Assembly (NCBI GenBank): GCA_032051265.1
Contig: DAMBYU010000004.1
Span: 124,001-188,000 of the forward strand
DNA length: 64,000 bases
Direction: 5' to 3'
DNA from: Dryocola sp032051265
GTDB lineage: Bacteria; Pseudomonadota; Gammaproteobacteria; Enterobacterales; Enterobacteriaceae
This document shows positions 43,275 to 51,809 of this stretch, piece by piece. The stretch's first letter is position 1, and every line of letters starts with the position of its first letter. The notes beneath the pieces were generated by a model. The model searched no databases. It saw only the letters and a list, made by a program, of their open reading frames with translations, and was not told the origin of the DNA. A program made the position numbers and the translations under genes.

Positions 43275-44198
43275 CTAATAGGTTATTAAAGAAGGGGCAT
43301 CAGGACTTTTATTGGTGTTGGCTTTAGCCACGCGCGAGTCGAAATCATTGTTGAATTCTTCTTTCAGCGAAGCAGGCGCCAGAATGCAAATATCCGGCAA
43401 CCAGTAACGCAGCCAGCGAAACAGCGTGTTCTTATCGCTAATGGCGGTGGTAAGAGTGAGGCTGCCGTCCGGATGCATTTTCTCAATATGCTGTCCGGGG
43501 AAAAGCGGTCGCCTGGTAACATATTGCGCAGCATGGGCAGAAACCCAAAGGGTAGCTGCAGTACGCGTTCCGAAGTGAATGCCGGAGGTAGTGTTGAGCT
43601 CTTCAATCACGCCCTCATCAGCAGAAAAATAAGCTCCTGAGGCGGCAAAACGCTCAATGCGCGCAAGTTCAAATGCTTTGAGACGTTCATCCTCGACCCC
43701 GGCCAGATACCACAGACCGTAGTGGTTAATAAGACGATACGGCTGCACAACGCGAGATTTAGAGCGATATAAAAAAGTTACAGCTTTTTTGGCGGTAATG
43801 GCTTTGTCGAGATTATCCATCAGATCGCTGAACTGACGGTTCTCCCGGCTGCTGGCCCCCTGAATTGACATATTTTCTGGGGTTTTCATTTGCTTACGTA
43901 ACGATTGCCCATCGTTGTATGGAAACAGATGAGAGACACCGGCAAAGCTGGCAAACTCGGCCAGATGCCCGGCATGCAGCGTGGGAAGCAGGTGTCTGCT
44001 GAGTTTATAGCGTCCATTCGATACTTCTTCGAGAAGATGCGAAAGCCGGGCTAAATCGCGGTAGGCGGTGCGCTCTGTCACGTCAAACCGCTCGCAGAGC
44101 CAGCTTTTATCGATGACGTTCCCCTGATAAAGGGCGCCAAACGTTTCGCACAGTCGCTCGATAAGCAGAGCGTTTTTTTTGCCGGAGTAATCTTTCAT
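43275..44198 (-). CDS. WYL-domain transcriptional regulator
   Basis: A 307-residue protein with an N-terminal winged helix (WLCERFDVTERTAYRDLARL, about 30-55), a WYL domain (about 140-195, VVQPYRLINHYGLWYLAGVE) and a C-terminal extension (LFRWLRYWLPDICILAP). WYL regulators sense small ligands or nucleic acid and often control phage-defence genes. Its stop codon nearly touches the first GTPase gene, so it is the leading gene of the operon and a likely regulator of it. Confidence 0.88.
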   Translation of the reverse strand: MKDYSGKKNALLIERLCETFGALYQGNVIDKSWLCERFDVTERTAYRDLARLSHLLEEVSNGRYKLSRHLLPTLHAGHLAEFASFAGVSHLFPYNDGQSLRKQMKTPENMSIQGASSRENRQFSDLMDNLDKAITAKKAVTFLYRSKSRVVQPYRLINHYGLWYLAGVEDERLKAFELARIERFAASGAYFSADEGVIEELNTTSGIHFGTRTAATLWVSAHAAQYVTRRPLFPGQHIEKMHPDGSLTLTTAISDKNTLFRWLRYWLPDICILAPASLKEEFNNDFDSRVAKANTNKSPDAPSLITY

Positions 44199-44603
44199 TT
44201 TTATCCATGAAAATGTAATTCAGGCTCTGTCACCCATCGCAACTGAGGCTTGTTTACCTGCTGTTCGCTCAATTTTGATTGCTGCTTTTACAGTAATTAA
44301 CGGCCAGGCTGCCGAAAACTAAAGCTAAAAAAGCATTAATCTTTCAGGTATCTATGTGACAAAGGATAAAACACAGCGCTGACAGGTTGTGTCAGCCCGG
44401 TCAAAAGTTGCTGATTAAACCAAACCGCGCTTCTGCGCGGGCGCCTGTGGAAAGAAACCCAACCCATTGTGTGATCCAGCTTAAAAAAAGCGCATCTCCT
44501 CTGCGGGTCTCATTTACCTTCCCTTTCTTTGCGGCATAGTATGAAAGTTAAATTAATGAACGCTGTTCTATAATGTAGAACAAAATGACGCACAGGAGCT
44601 CTT
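44199..44603. other. Divergent regulatory region (WYL operon / xylonate operon)
   Basis: A 405-bp gap between divergent genes. The right end holds the IclR-type operator listed at 44565-44581. The left part has AT-rich stretches suitable for the WYL-operon promoter but no clear -10/-35 pair. No coding frame is convincing. Confidence 0.6.
44565..44581 (+). promoter_or_regulatory. IclR-type operator over the -10 box of the aldolase gene
   Basis: GTTCTATAATGTAGAAC is a perfect 6-bp inverted repeat (GTTCTA / TAGAAC) with a 5-base spacer. It contains TATAAT (44569-44574), which would be the -10 box of the yagEF operon. XynR (gene at 50870) is the natural binder: it belongs to the IclR family and represses this locus in E. 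coli. Only one such site is seen in the cluster. Confidence 0.65.
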
Positions 44604-45512
44604 ATGCCGCAGTCCGCGCAGTTCTCGGGGATTATTCCGCCTGTCTCCACCATCTTCACCGCTGAAGGCAAACTCGATAAGCAAGGCACCGCCGCGCTGA
44701 TTGACGATCTGATTGCCGCAGGGGTTGATGGCCTGTTTTTCCTGGGAAGCGGCGGGGAGTTCTCGCAGCTCAATGCTGAAGAACGTAAAGCGATCGCCGC
44801 TTTTGCTATCGATCATGTCGATCGTCGCGTGCCGGTGCTGATCGGCACCGGCGGCACCAACGCGCGGGAAACTGTCGAGCTGAGCCAGCATGCGCAAGAG
44901 GCGGGTGCGGATGGCCTTGTGGTGATTAACCCTTATTACTGGAAAGTGTCCGAGCAGAACCTGATTCGCTACTTTGAGCAGGTGGCGGACAGCGTGTCGC
45001 TGCCGGTTATTCTCTATAACTTCCCGGCGCTGACCGGGCAGGATCTCACACCGATGCTGGTCAAAACCCTGGCGGATTCGCGCCGTAACATCGTCGGTAT
45101 TAAAGATACTATCGACTCCGTCGCCCATCTCCGCAGCATGATCCTCACCGTGAAAGCGGCGCATCCGCATTTTTCGGTGCTGTGCGGGTATGACGATCAC
45201 CTGTTCAACACGCTCCTGCTGGGCGGCGACGGGGCAATCTCCGCCAGCGGCAATTTTGCGCCGCAGGTGTCGGTTAAGCTGCTGCAGGCCTTCCGGGACG
45301 GGGAGCTGGCGCAGGCGGCGCAGTATCACCAGACGCTGCTGCAAATTCCGCAGATCTATCAGCTCGATACGCCGTTTGTGAATGTGATAAAAGAGGCGAT
45401 TGTCCTGTGCGGACGCCCGATATCCACCCACGTACTGCCGCCTGCCAGCCCGCTTGACGAGGCCGGTAAGGCGCGGCTCAGGGCGCTGCTGCAACAGTTG
45501 AAACTCTGCTGA
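44604..45512 (+). CDS. yagE: YagE-like 2-keto-3-deoxy acid aldolase
   Basis: A 302-residue dihydrodipicolinate-synthase-family TIM barrel (GVDGLFFLGSGGEFSQL, NPYYWK, GIKDTIDS with the Schiff-base lysine). YagE cleaves 2-keto-3-deoxy sugar acids such as 2-dehydro-3-deoxy-D-pentonate to pyruvate and an aldehyde. With the xylonate dehydratase next to it, it completes xylonate breakdown. Start ATG 44604 follows AGGAG. First gene of the operon, with an operator over its -10 box. Confidence 0.92.
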   Translation: MPQSAQFSGIIPPVSTIFTAEGKLDKQGTAALIDDLIAAGVDGLFFLGSGGEFSQLNAEERKAIAAFAIDHVDRRVPVLIGTGGTNARETVELSQHAQEAGADGLVVINPYYWKVSEQNLIRYFEQVADSVSLPVILYNFPALTGQDLTPMLVKTLADSRRNIVGIKDTIDSVAHLRSMILTVKAAHPHFSVLCGYDDHLFNTLLLGGDGAISASGNFAPQVSVKLLQAFRDGELAQAAQYHQTLLQIPQIYQLDTPFVNVIKEAIVLCGRPISTHVLPPASPLDEAGKARLRALLQQLKLC

Positions 45513-45526
45513 GTCGGAAGAAAAAA

Positions 45527-47494
45527 ATGGCGATAGAAACGATCTTTACCCCCCAGGACGACGCCTTTTATGCCGTCACCACCCACGCGGCCGGGCCGCA
45601 GGGGGCGCTGCCCCTGACGCCGCAAATGCTGATGGAGTCGCCAAGCGGCAACCTGTTCGGCATGACGCAAAACGCGGGCATGGGCTGGGATGCGAACAAG
45701 CTCACCGGCAAAGAGGTGCTGATTATCGGCACCCAGGGCGGTATCCGCGCGGGCGACGGTCGTCCGATTGCGCTGGGCTATCACACCGGCCACTGGGAAA
45801 TTGGCCTGCAGATGCAGGCGGCGGCGAAAGAGATCACCCGTCACGGCGGCATTCCGTTTGCCGCCTTCGTCAGCGATCCGTGCGACGGACGTTCGCAGGG
45901 CACTCACGGCATGTTCGACTCGCTGCCGTACCGTAACGACGCGGCGATAGTGTTTCGTCGCCTTATCCGGTCGCTGCCTACGCGCCGGGCGGTGATTGGC
46001 GTCGCCACCTGCGATAAAGGTCTGCCTGCCACCATGATTGCGCTGGCGTCGATGCATAATCTGCCCACTATTCTGGTGCCCGGCGGCGCCACGCTGCCGC
46101 CAACCTTTGGCGAAGATGCCGGGAAAGTGCAGACCATCGGCGCACGCTATGCCAACCATGAACTCTCCTTGCAGGAAGCCGCCGAACTGGGCTGCCGCGC
46201 CTGCGCCTCGCCGGGCGGCGGCTGTCAGTTCCTGGGAACGGCGGGTACGTCGCAGGTGGTGGCTGAAGCACTTGGCCTGGCACTGCCGCATTCCGCGCTG
46301 GCACCATCGGGGCAGGATGTCTGGCTGGAGATCTCGCGCCAGTCGGCGCGGGCGGTCAGCGAGCTGGATAATCGCGGCATCACCACGCGCGATATTCTGA
46401 CCGATAAGGCGATTGAAAACGCGATGGTGATCCACGCAGCCTTCGGCGGCTCCACCAATTTGCTGCTGCACATTCCCGCCATTGCCCATGCGGCAGGCTG
46501 CACTATTCCTGATGTCGAACACTGGACGCGCATCAACCGTAAAGTGCCGCGCCTTGTCAGCGTGCTGCCTAACGGGCCGGACTACCATCCAACGGTACGC
46601 GCTTTCCTGGCAGGCGGCGTGCCGGAAGTGATGCTGCACCTGCGCGAACTTGGCCTGCTGCATGAGGACGCGATGACGGTGACGGGCCAGACGGTGGGGG
46701 AAAACCTCGACTGGTGGCAATCCTCGGAGCGACGCGAAAAGTTCCGCGAGTGCCTGCGCAGGCAGGACGGCGTCGATCCCGATGATGTGATCCTGCCGCC
46801 TGCGCGCGCTAAAGCTAAAGGGCTGACCTCAACGGTCGCTTTCCCGGTAGGCAACATCGCGCCGGAAGGCTCGATTATCAAGGCGACGGCTATCGATCCG
46901 TCCGTAGTGGATGAAAACGGCATGTATCGTCATACCGGCCGTGCACGGGTATTTGTCTCTGAGGAGAGGGCAATTAAGGCGATTAAAGGCGGCGGCATTG
47001 AGCCGGGCGATATCATGGTGGTCATCGGCGGCGGGCCTTCCGGCACCGGCATGGAAGAGACCTACCAGCTCACCTCCGCGCTGAAGCATATCTCCTGGGG
47101 TAAAACGGTTTCGCTAATCACCGATGCGCGCTTCTCCGGCGTCTCTACCGGCGCGTGCTTTGGTCACGTGGCGCCGGAAGCGCTGGCGGGCGGGCCAATC
47201 GGCAAGCTGCGCGATAACGACATCATCGAGATCGAGGTTGACCGTCTGTCGTTAACCGGCAGCGTCAATTTTATCGGCACACCGGAAATGCGCCTGACGC
47301 CGGAAGAGGGTGCTGCAGCATTAGCCGCGAGAACGCCTCATCCTGATCTACATGCGCATGATTTTCTGCCGGACGACACGCGCCTGTGGGCGGCGTTACA
47401 GTCGGTCAGCGGGGGAACCTGGAAAGGCTGCATTTATGATACCGATAAAATCATTGAGGTAATTAATGCGGGTAAAAAAGCGCTGGGCTTATAA
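45527..47494 (+). CDS. yagF: D-xylonate dehydratase (YagF/YjhG type)
   Basis: A 655-residue IlvD/Edd-family dehydratase with the expected length of YagF/YjhG. It contains the Fe-S cluster region with conserved cysteines (CDGRSQG, ACASPGGGCQF) and the C-terminal GPSGTGMEE. It converts D-xylonate to 2-keto-3-deoxy-xylonate for the aldolase encoded just upstream (14-bp gap). The enzyme lacks signal peptide and is cytoplasmic. Confidence 0.93.
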   Translation: MAIETIFTPQDDAFYAVTTHAAGPQGALPLTPQMLMESPSGNLFGMTQNAGMGWDANKLTGKEVLIIGTQGGIRAGDGRPIALGYHTGHWEIGLQMQAAAKEITRHGGIPFAAFVSDPCDGRSQGTHGMFDSLPYRNDAAIVFRRLIRSLPTRRAVIGVATCDKGLPATMIALASMHNLPTILVPGGATLPPTFGEDAGKVQTIGARYANHELSLQEAAELGCRACASPGGGCQFLGTAGTSQVVAEALGLALPHSALAPSGQDVWLEISRQSARAVSELDNRGITTRDILTDKAIENAMVIHAAFGGSTNLLLHIPAIAHAAGCTIPDVEHWTRINRKVPRLVSVLPNGPDYHPTVRAFLAGGVPEVMLHLRELGLLHEDAMTVTGQTVGENLDWWQSSERREKFRECLRRQDGVDPDDVILPPARAKAKGLTSTVAFPVGNIAPEGSIIKATAIDPSVVDENGMYRHTGRARVFVSEERAIKAIKGGGIEPGDIMVVIGGGPSGTGMEETYQLTSALKHISWGKTVSLITDARFSGVSTGACFGHVAPEALAGGPIGKLRDNDIIEIEVDRLSLTGSVNFIGTPEMRLTPEEGAAALAARTPHPDLHAHDFLPDDTRLWAALQSVSGGTWKGCIYDTDKIIEVINAGKKALGL

Positions 47495-47847
47495 ATAAAA
47501 ACAGGGTTTAAGCTGCCTGCTGATATTATTCATCGGGCGGCTTTCCTGTGTCTGAAAAATATATTTCACTTACGCTGCTATTTTCATAACTCCTTAAAAA
47601 TAAAAACGAAAATATTATTTTATTTTCCGCTTATATATCGACACCAGTCACACAAACTAAAAATCATAATTAATAAACAAAAAATGACCATTGCCGAAAA
47701 TTCGATCGACTCTTTACACTCTATTAACACGAAAACGTGAATTCAGCACACGAATAAAGGGTGTATTCCTGACGATGCGCCGGCTATTTTTTTACCCGGC
47801 TCAGGTCCCTGACGTCTGCATCATTCCACTCTGCGTTGGGGGTAAAT
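47495..47847 (+). other. Intergenic region before the transporter gene
   Basis: A 353-bp gap with no coding frame. A weak hairpin (about 47511-47545, GCTGCC/GGGCGGC then TTTCC) may end the yagEF message. The middle is very AT-rich, so a separate promoter for yagGH is likely, though no standard boxes can be assigned with confidence. Confidence 0.5.
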
Positions 47848-49227
47848 ATGCAATTGACCATGAAAGATAAAATCGGCTACGGGCTGGGTGATACCGCCTG
47901 CGGCTTCGTCTGGCAGGCGACGATGTTCCTGCTGGCCTATTTCTACACCGATGTATTTGGCTTATCCGCCGGCATTATGGGCACGCTGTTTTTAGTTTCG
48001 CGCGTGCTGGATGCCGTTACCGATCCGTTAATGGGGCTGCTGGTGGACCGCACCCGTACGCGCCACGGCCAGTTCCGTCCATTCCTGCTGTGGGGCGCGA
48101 TCCCGTTCGGCATCGTCTGCGTGCTGACGTTCTACACGCCAGACTTCTCCGCGCAGGGCAAAATCATCTACGCCTGCATCACCTACATCCTGCTGACGCT
48201 GGTCTACACCTTCGTTAACGTGCCGTACTGCGCGATGCCGGGCGTGATCACCGCCGATCCGAAAGAGCGTCATGCTCTCCAGTCGTGGCGCTTTTTCCTC
48301 GCCGCCGCAGGGTCGCTGGCCATCAGCGGCATTGCGCTGCCGCTGGTGGGCATCATTGGTAAAGGCAACGAGCAGGTAGGCTACTTCGGGGCGATGTGCG
48401 TGCTGGGACTGAGCGGCGTGGTGCTGCTGTATATCTGCTTCTTTACCACCAAAGAGCGCTACACCTTTGCGGTGCAGCCGGGCTCGTCGGTGACGAAAGA
48501 TCTCAGGCTGCTGCTCGGCAACAGCCAGTGGCGGATTATGTGCGCCTTCAAAATGATGGCGACCTGTTCCAACGTGGTGCGCGGCGGGGCGACGCTCTAT
48601 TTCGTGAAGTACGTGATGGATCACCCGGAGATGGCGACGCAGTTTTTGCTCTACGGCAGCATCGCCACCATGTTTGGCTCGCTATGTTCTTCCCGACTGT
48701 TAGGACGCTTTGACCGGGTGCAGGTCTTTAAATGGATCATCGTCGCGTATTCGCTGATAAGCCTGCTGATTTTCTTCACCCCTGCGGAACATATCGCGTG
48801 GATCTTTGCCCTCAATATTCTGTTCCTGTTTGTCTTTAACACCACCACGCCGCTGCAATGGCTGATGGCGTCTGACGTGGTGGATTACGAAGAGAGCCGC
48901 AGCGGCCGCCGTCTCGACGGACTGGTGTTCTCCACCTATCTGTTCAGCCTGAAGATTGGCCTGGCGATTGGCGGCGCGATCGTGGGCTGGATCCTCGCCT
49001 TTGTGAATTACTCCTCCAGCAACAGCGTGCAGCCGGTGGAAGTGCTCACCACCATCAAAATCCTCTTCTGCGTGGTGCCGGTGGTGCTCTACGTCGGCAT
49101 GTTCATCATGCTCTCACTCTATAAGCTGAGCGATGAGCGCGTTATGGCCATCAGCCAGCAGTTAAATAAGCATCGCACCCCGCAGGAAGAGGGCGTTCCC
49201 GCCGCTACGACCGCGACATCCAACTAA
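47848..49227 (+). CDS. yagG: YagG-like GPH-family sugar:cation symporter
   Basis: A 459-residue membrane protein with about twelve helices and the GPH-family signature DAVTDPLMGLLVDRTRTRHG. It probably imports xylosides or xylo-oligosaccharides for the beta-xylosidase encoded next. ATG 47848 follows GGGGGT; the frame from 47836 is just an upstream TTG. The gene is 12 bp before yagH. Confidence 0.9.
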   Translation: MQLTMKDKIGYGLGDTACGFVWQATMFLLAYFYTDVFGLSAGIMGTLFLVSRVLDAVTDPLMGLLVDRTRTRHGQFRPFLLWGAIPFGIVCVLTFYTPDFSAQGKIIYACITYILLTLVYTFVNVPYCAMPGVITADPKERHALQSWRFFLAAAGSLAISGIALPLVGIIGKGNEQVGYFGAMCVLGLSGVVLLYICFFTTKERYTFAVQPGSSVTKDLRLLLGNSQWRIMCAFKMMATCSNVVRGGATLYFVKYVMDHPEMATQFLLYGSIATMFGSLCSSRLLGRFDRVQVFKWIIVAYSLISLLIFFTPAEHIAWIFALNILFLFVFNTTTPLQWLMASDVVDYEESRSGRRLDGLVFSTYLFSLKIGLAIGGAIVGWILAFVNYSSSNSVQPVEVLTTIKILFCVVPVVLYVGMFIMLSLYKLSDERVMAISQQLNKHRTPQEEGVPAATTATSN

Positions 49228-49239
49228 GAAGGAGGCAAC

Positions 49240-50859
49240 ATGTACAACATTACGAACCCGATTCTGACCGGCTTTAATCCGGACCCGTCGCTGTGCCGCC
49301 AGGGCGAGGATTACTACATCGCCACCTCCACCTTTGAGTGGTTTCCGGGCGTGCGCATTTACCACTCCCGCGATCTGAATAACTGGTCGCTGGTCAGCAC
49401 GCCGCTGGACCGCGTGTCGATGCTGGATATGAAAGGCAATCCCGACTCCGGCGGCATCTGGGCGCCGTGCCTGAGCTATGCCGACGGGCTGTTCTGGCTG
49501 CTTTATACCGACGTAAAAATCGTCGACTCGCCGTGGAAAAATGGCCGTAATTTTCTGGTGACCGCACCCTCCATCGAAGGGCCGTGGAGCGAGCCGATTG
49601 CGATGGGGAACGGCGGTTTCGATCCCTCGCTGTTTCACGACAGCGATGGCCGGAAATACTATATCTATCGCCCGTGGGGGCCGCGCCATCACAGCGATCC
49701 GCACAGCACCATCGTGTTGCAGGAATATTTCCCGCAGACACAGACTTTGTCCCCGGAGCGTAAAACGCTGTTTACCGGCACGGCGTTGCGCTACACCGAG
49801 GGCGCGCATATTTATCACAAAGAGGGGTGGTACTATCTGATGGTCGCCGAGGGCGGCACCAGTTACGAACATGCGGTGGTGCTGCTGCGGGCGAAAAACA
49901 TCAAGGGCCCGTATGAGCTGCATCCGGAGGTGACGATGATGACCAGCTGGCATCTGCCGGAGAATCCCCTGCAAAAAAGCGGCCACGGCTCGCTGCTGGA
50001 GACGCATACCGGCGAATGGTATATGGCGTATCTCACCAGCCGTCCGCAGCGTTTACCCGGCGTGCCGTTGCTGGCCTCCGGCGGGCGTGGATACTGTTCG
50101 CTTGGGCGCGAAACCGGCATTGCGCGTATCACCTGGCGCGACGGCTGGCCGTATGTGGAAGGCGGCCAGCATGCGCAACTGACCGTACCTGGCCCGCAAA
50201 TGGCGGAGAGCAAAGTGCCGCAAAATGCGGGCTGGCACGAGGATTTCGACAACGCTACGCTCAATCCCGAACTGCAAACCCTGCGCATTCCGTTTGATGA
50301 TTCGCTCGGCTCCCTGACCGCAAGGCCGGGCTTTTTGCGTCTGTACGGCAATGATTCCCTGAACTCAACCTTTACCCAGTCCACCGTCGCGCGACGCTGG
50401 CAGCATTTTGCCTTTCGCGCCGAAACGCGCATGCAGTTCTCGCCCCTGAACTTCCAGCAGAGCGCCGGTTTGACCTGCTATTACAACACTAAAAACTGGA
50501 GCTACTGCTTTGTGGACTTTGAAGAGGGGCAGGGCAGGACCATCAAAGTGCTGCAGCTCGACAAAAATGTCCCGTCGTGGCCGCTGCACGAACAGCCCAT
50601 CCCGGTGCCGGCTGAGGCGCAAAGCGTGTGGCTGCGGGTGGACGTGGACCAGCTTGTCTATCGCTACAGCTACTCGTTTGACGGAGAAAACTGGCAGACG
50701 GTGCCTGTCGAGTATGAGGCGTGGAAGCTGTCGGATGATTACATCGGCGGGCGCGGCTTCTTTACGGGCGCGTTTGTCGGCCTGCACTGCGAGGATATCA
50801 GCGGCGACGGCTGTTACGCCGATTTTGATTACTTCCGCTACCAGCCGGTAGCGGATTAA
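49240..50859 (+). CDS. yagH: GH43 beta-xylosidase (YagH type)
   Basis: A 539-residue glycoside hydrolase family 43 enzyme. The N-terminal five-bladed propeller has the catalytic base region (NPILTGFNPDPSLCRQGEDY), SGGIWAPCLSY, and YTEGAHIYHK with the acid residue. A C-terminal beta-sandwich (about 330-535) completes the two-domain plan of GH43 xylosidases. It lacks a signal peptide, so xylosides are hydrolysed after import by YagG. Ends 10 bp from the convergent xynR gene. Confidence 0.92.
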   Translation: MYNITNPILTGFNPDPSLCRQGEDYYIATSTFEWFPGVRIYHSRDLNNWSLVSTPLDRVSMLDMKGNPDSGGIWAPCLSYADGLFWLLYTDVKIVDSPWKNGRNFLVTAPSIEGPWSEPIAMGNGGFDPSLFHDSDGRKYYIYRPWGPRHHSDPHSTIVLQEYFPQTQTLSPERKTLFTGTALRYTEGAHIYHKEGWYYLMVAEGGTSYEHAVVLLRAKNIKGPYELHPEVTMMTSWHLPENPLQKSGHGSLLETHTGEWYMAYLTSRPQRLPGVPLLASGGRGYCSLGRETGIARITWRDGWPYVEGGQHAQLTVPGPQMAESKVPQNAGWHEDFDNATLNPELQTLRIPFDDSLGSLTARPGFLRLYGNDSLNSTFTQSTVARRWQHFAFRAETRMQFSPLNFQQSAGLTCYYNTKNWSYCFVDFEEGQGRTIKVLQLDKNVPSWPLHEQPIPVPAEAQSVWLRVDVDQLVYRYSYSFDGENWQTVPVEYEAWKLSDDYIGGRGFFTGAFVGLHCEDISGDGCYADFDYFRYQPVAD

Positions 50860-50869
50860 AGCTAACGGG

Positions 50870-51634
50870 CTATCCGCGAGCCGGGTAGCCCAGCGATTTT
50901 GAGAGCTGAAGCCCGGCCTCTTCCAGCAGCAGCCGGTAGCGCGTTAGCTCTTCTTCGTCCACGCGGGAGGTCAGCGTCGAGAGGCTCAGCGCGGCAATTA
51001 CCCGCGATTCATGATTCCACACCGGCACCGCCACGCAGCGCACACCCTGTTCGTTCTCTTCGCTATCCAGCGCGTAACCCTGCGCGCGGGTTTGCGCCAG
51101 CGCCGCCAGCAATGCTTCGCGAGTTGCAAGCGTTGAAGGTGTGAAAGTGGCGTACTGATAATCCTCAAGCAGCGCAGTCAGCTCCGCCTCGCTAAGCCAG
51201 GCTATCAGCACTTTGCCGATGGCGGTGGCATGCACGGGCAACCGGCGGCCAATACGCGAGTAGGCGATGGCGGCGAGTTTGCCTTCGATTTTCTCGATAT
51301 AAACGCCTTCTCGCCCGTCGAGAATGCCAAGGTGAGTGGTTTGCCCGGTGCGCCGGGACAGTTCCGTCAGCCAGCCTTTTGCCTTCTGGCGAATATCCAT
51401 CGAACCGACGACGAAATGGCCGCGCTCGACCAGCTTCATGCCAAGGCGATATTTGTCGTTTTCCGGGTTCTGGTCGATATAGCCGTGTAGCCGCAGGGTT
51501 TTGAGCAGCGAATGGAGGGTGCTTTTGCTCAGGCCCATCTGTTTGCTGATGTCGGTGATTTTAAGCTCCGTCGCCTGTTCGTTAAACAGGTCGAGGATCT
51601 GTAACGCACGTTCAACAGACTGAATAATAGGCAT
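50870..51634 (-). CDS. xynR: IclR-family regulator XynR (YagI)
   Basis: A 254-residue IclR-type repressor: winged helix (ITDISKQMGLSKSTLHSLLK) followed by the effector-binding domain (TTHLGILDGREGVYIEKIEG, RRLPVHATAIGKVLIAWLS). In E. coli XynR responds to D-xylonate and represses the yagEF operon, so the same is inferred here. The ATG at 51634 starts MPIIQSVERAL, as usual in the family. The longer frame to 51697 is not used. Confidence 0.9.
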   Translation of the reverse strand: MPIIQSVERALQILDLFNEQATELKITDISKQMGLSKSTLHSLLKTLRLHGYIDQNPENDKYRLGMKLVERGHFVVGSMDIRQKAKGWLTELSRRTGQTTHLGILDGREGVYIEKIEGKLAAIAYSRIGRRLPVHATAIGKVLIAWLSEAELTALLEDYQYATFTPSTLATREALLAALAQTRAQGYALDSEENEQGVRCVAVPVWNHESRVIAALSLSTLTSRVDEEELTRYRLLLEEAGLQLSKSLGYPARG

Positions 51635-51809
51635 AATATAGGACCGTCCAGGCAGGAATACAGGCGAGAAAGTACCCTTTTTACGCTGAAAAATCAATCG
51701 GCTGACGGAGGTTTAGCCGGGATCTGGAAGACCGCGCAATCTTATCTAAGGACATAAACGCATGGCAATAATCTGACATTCTTTCTGCCGTGTGGCGCAG
51801 TAGGCAAAG

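Noticed and set aside
44568..46720. Long minus-strand frames over the aldolase and dehydratase genes (308 and 453 codons)
   Set aside because: They are antisense shadows of high-GC genes; the plus-strand products are full-length known enzymes.
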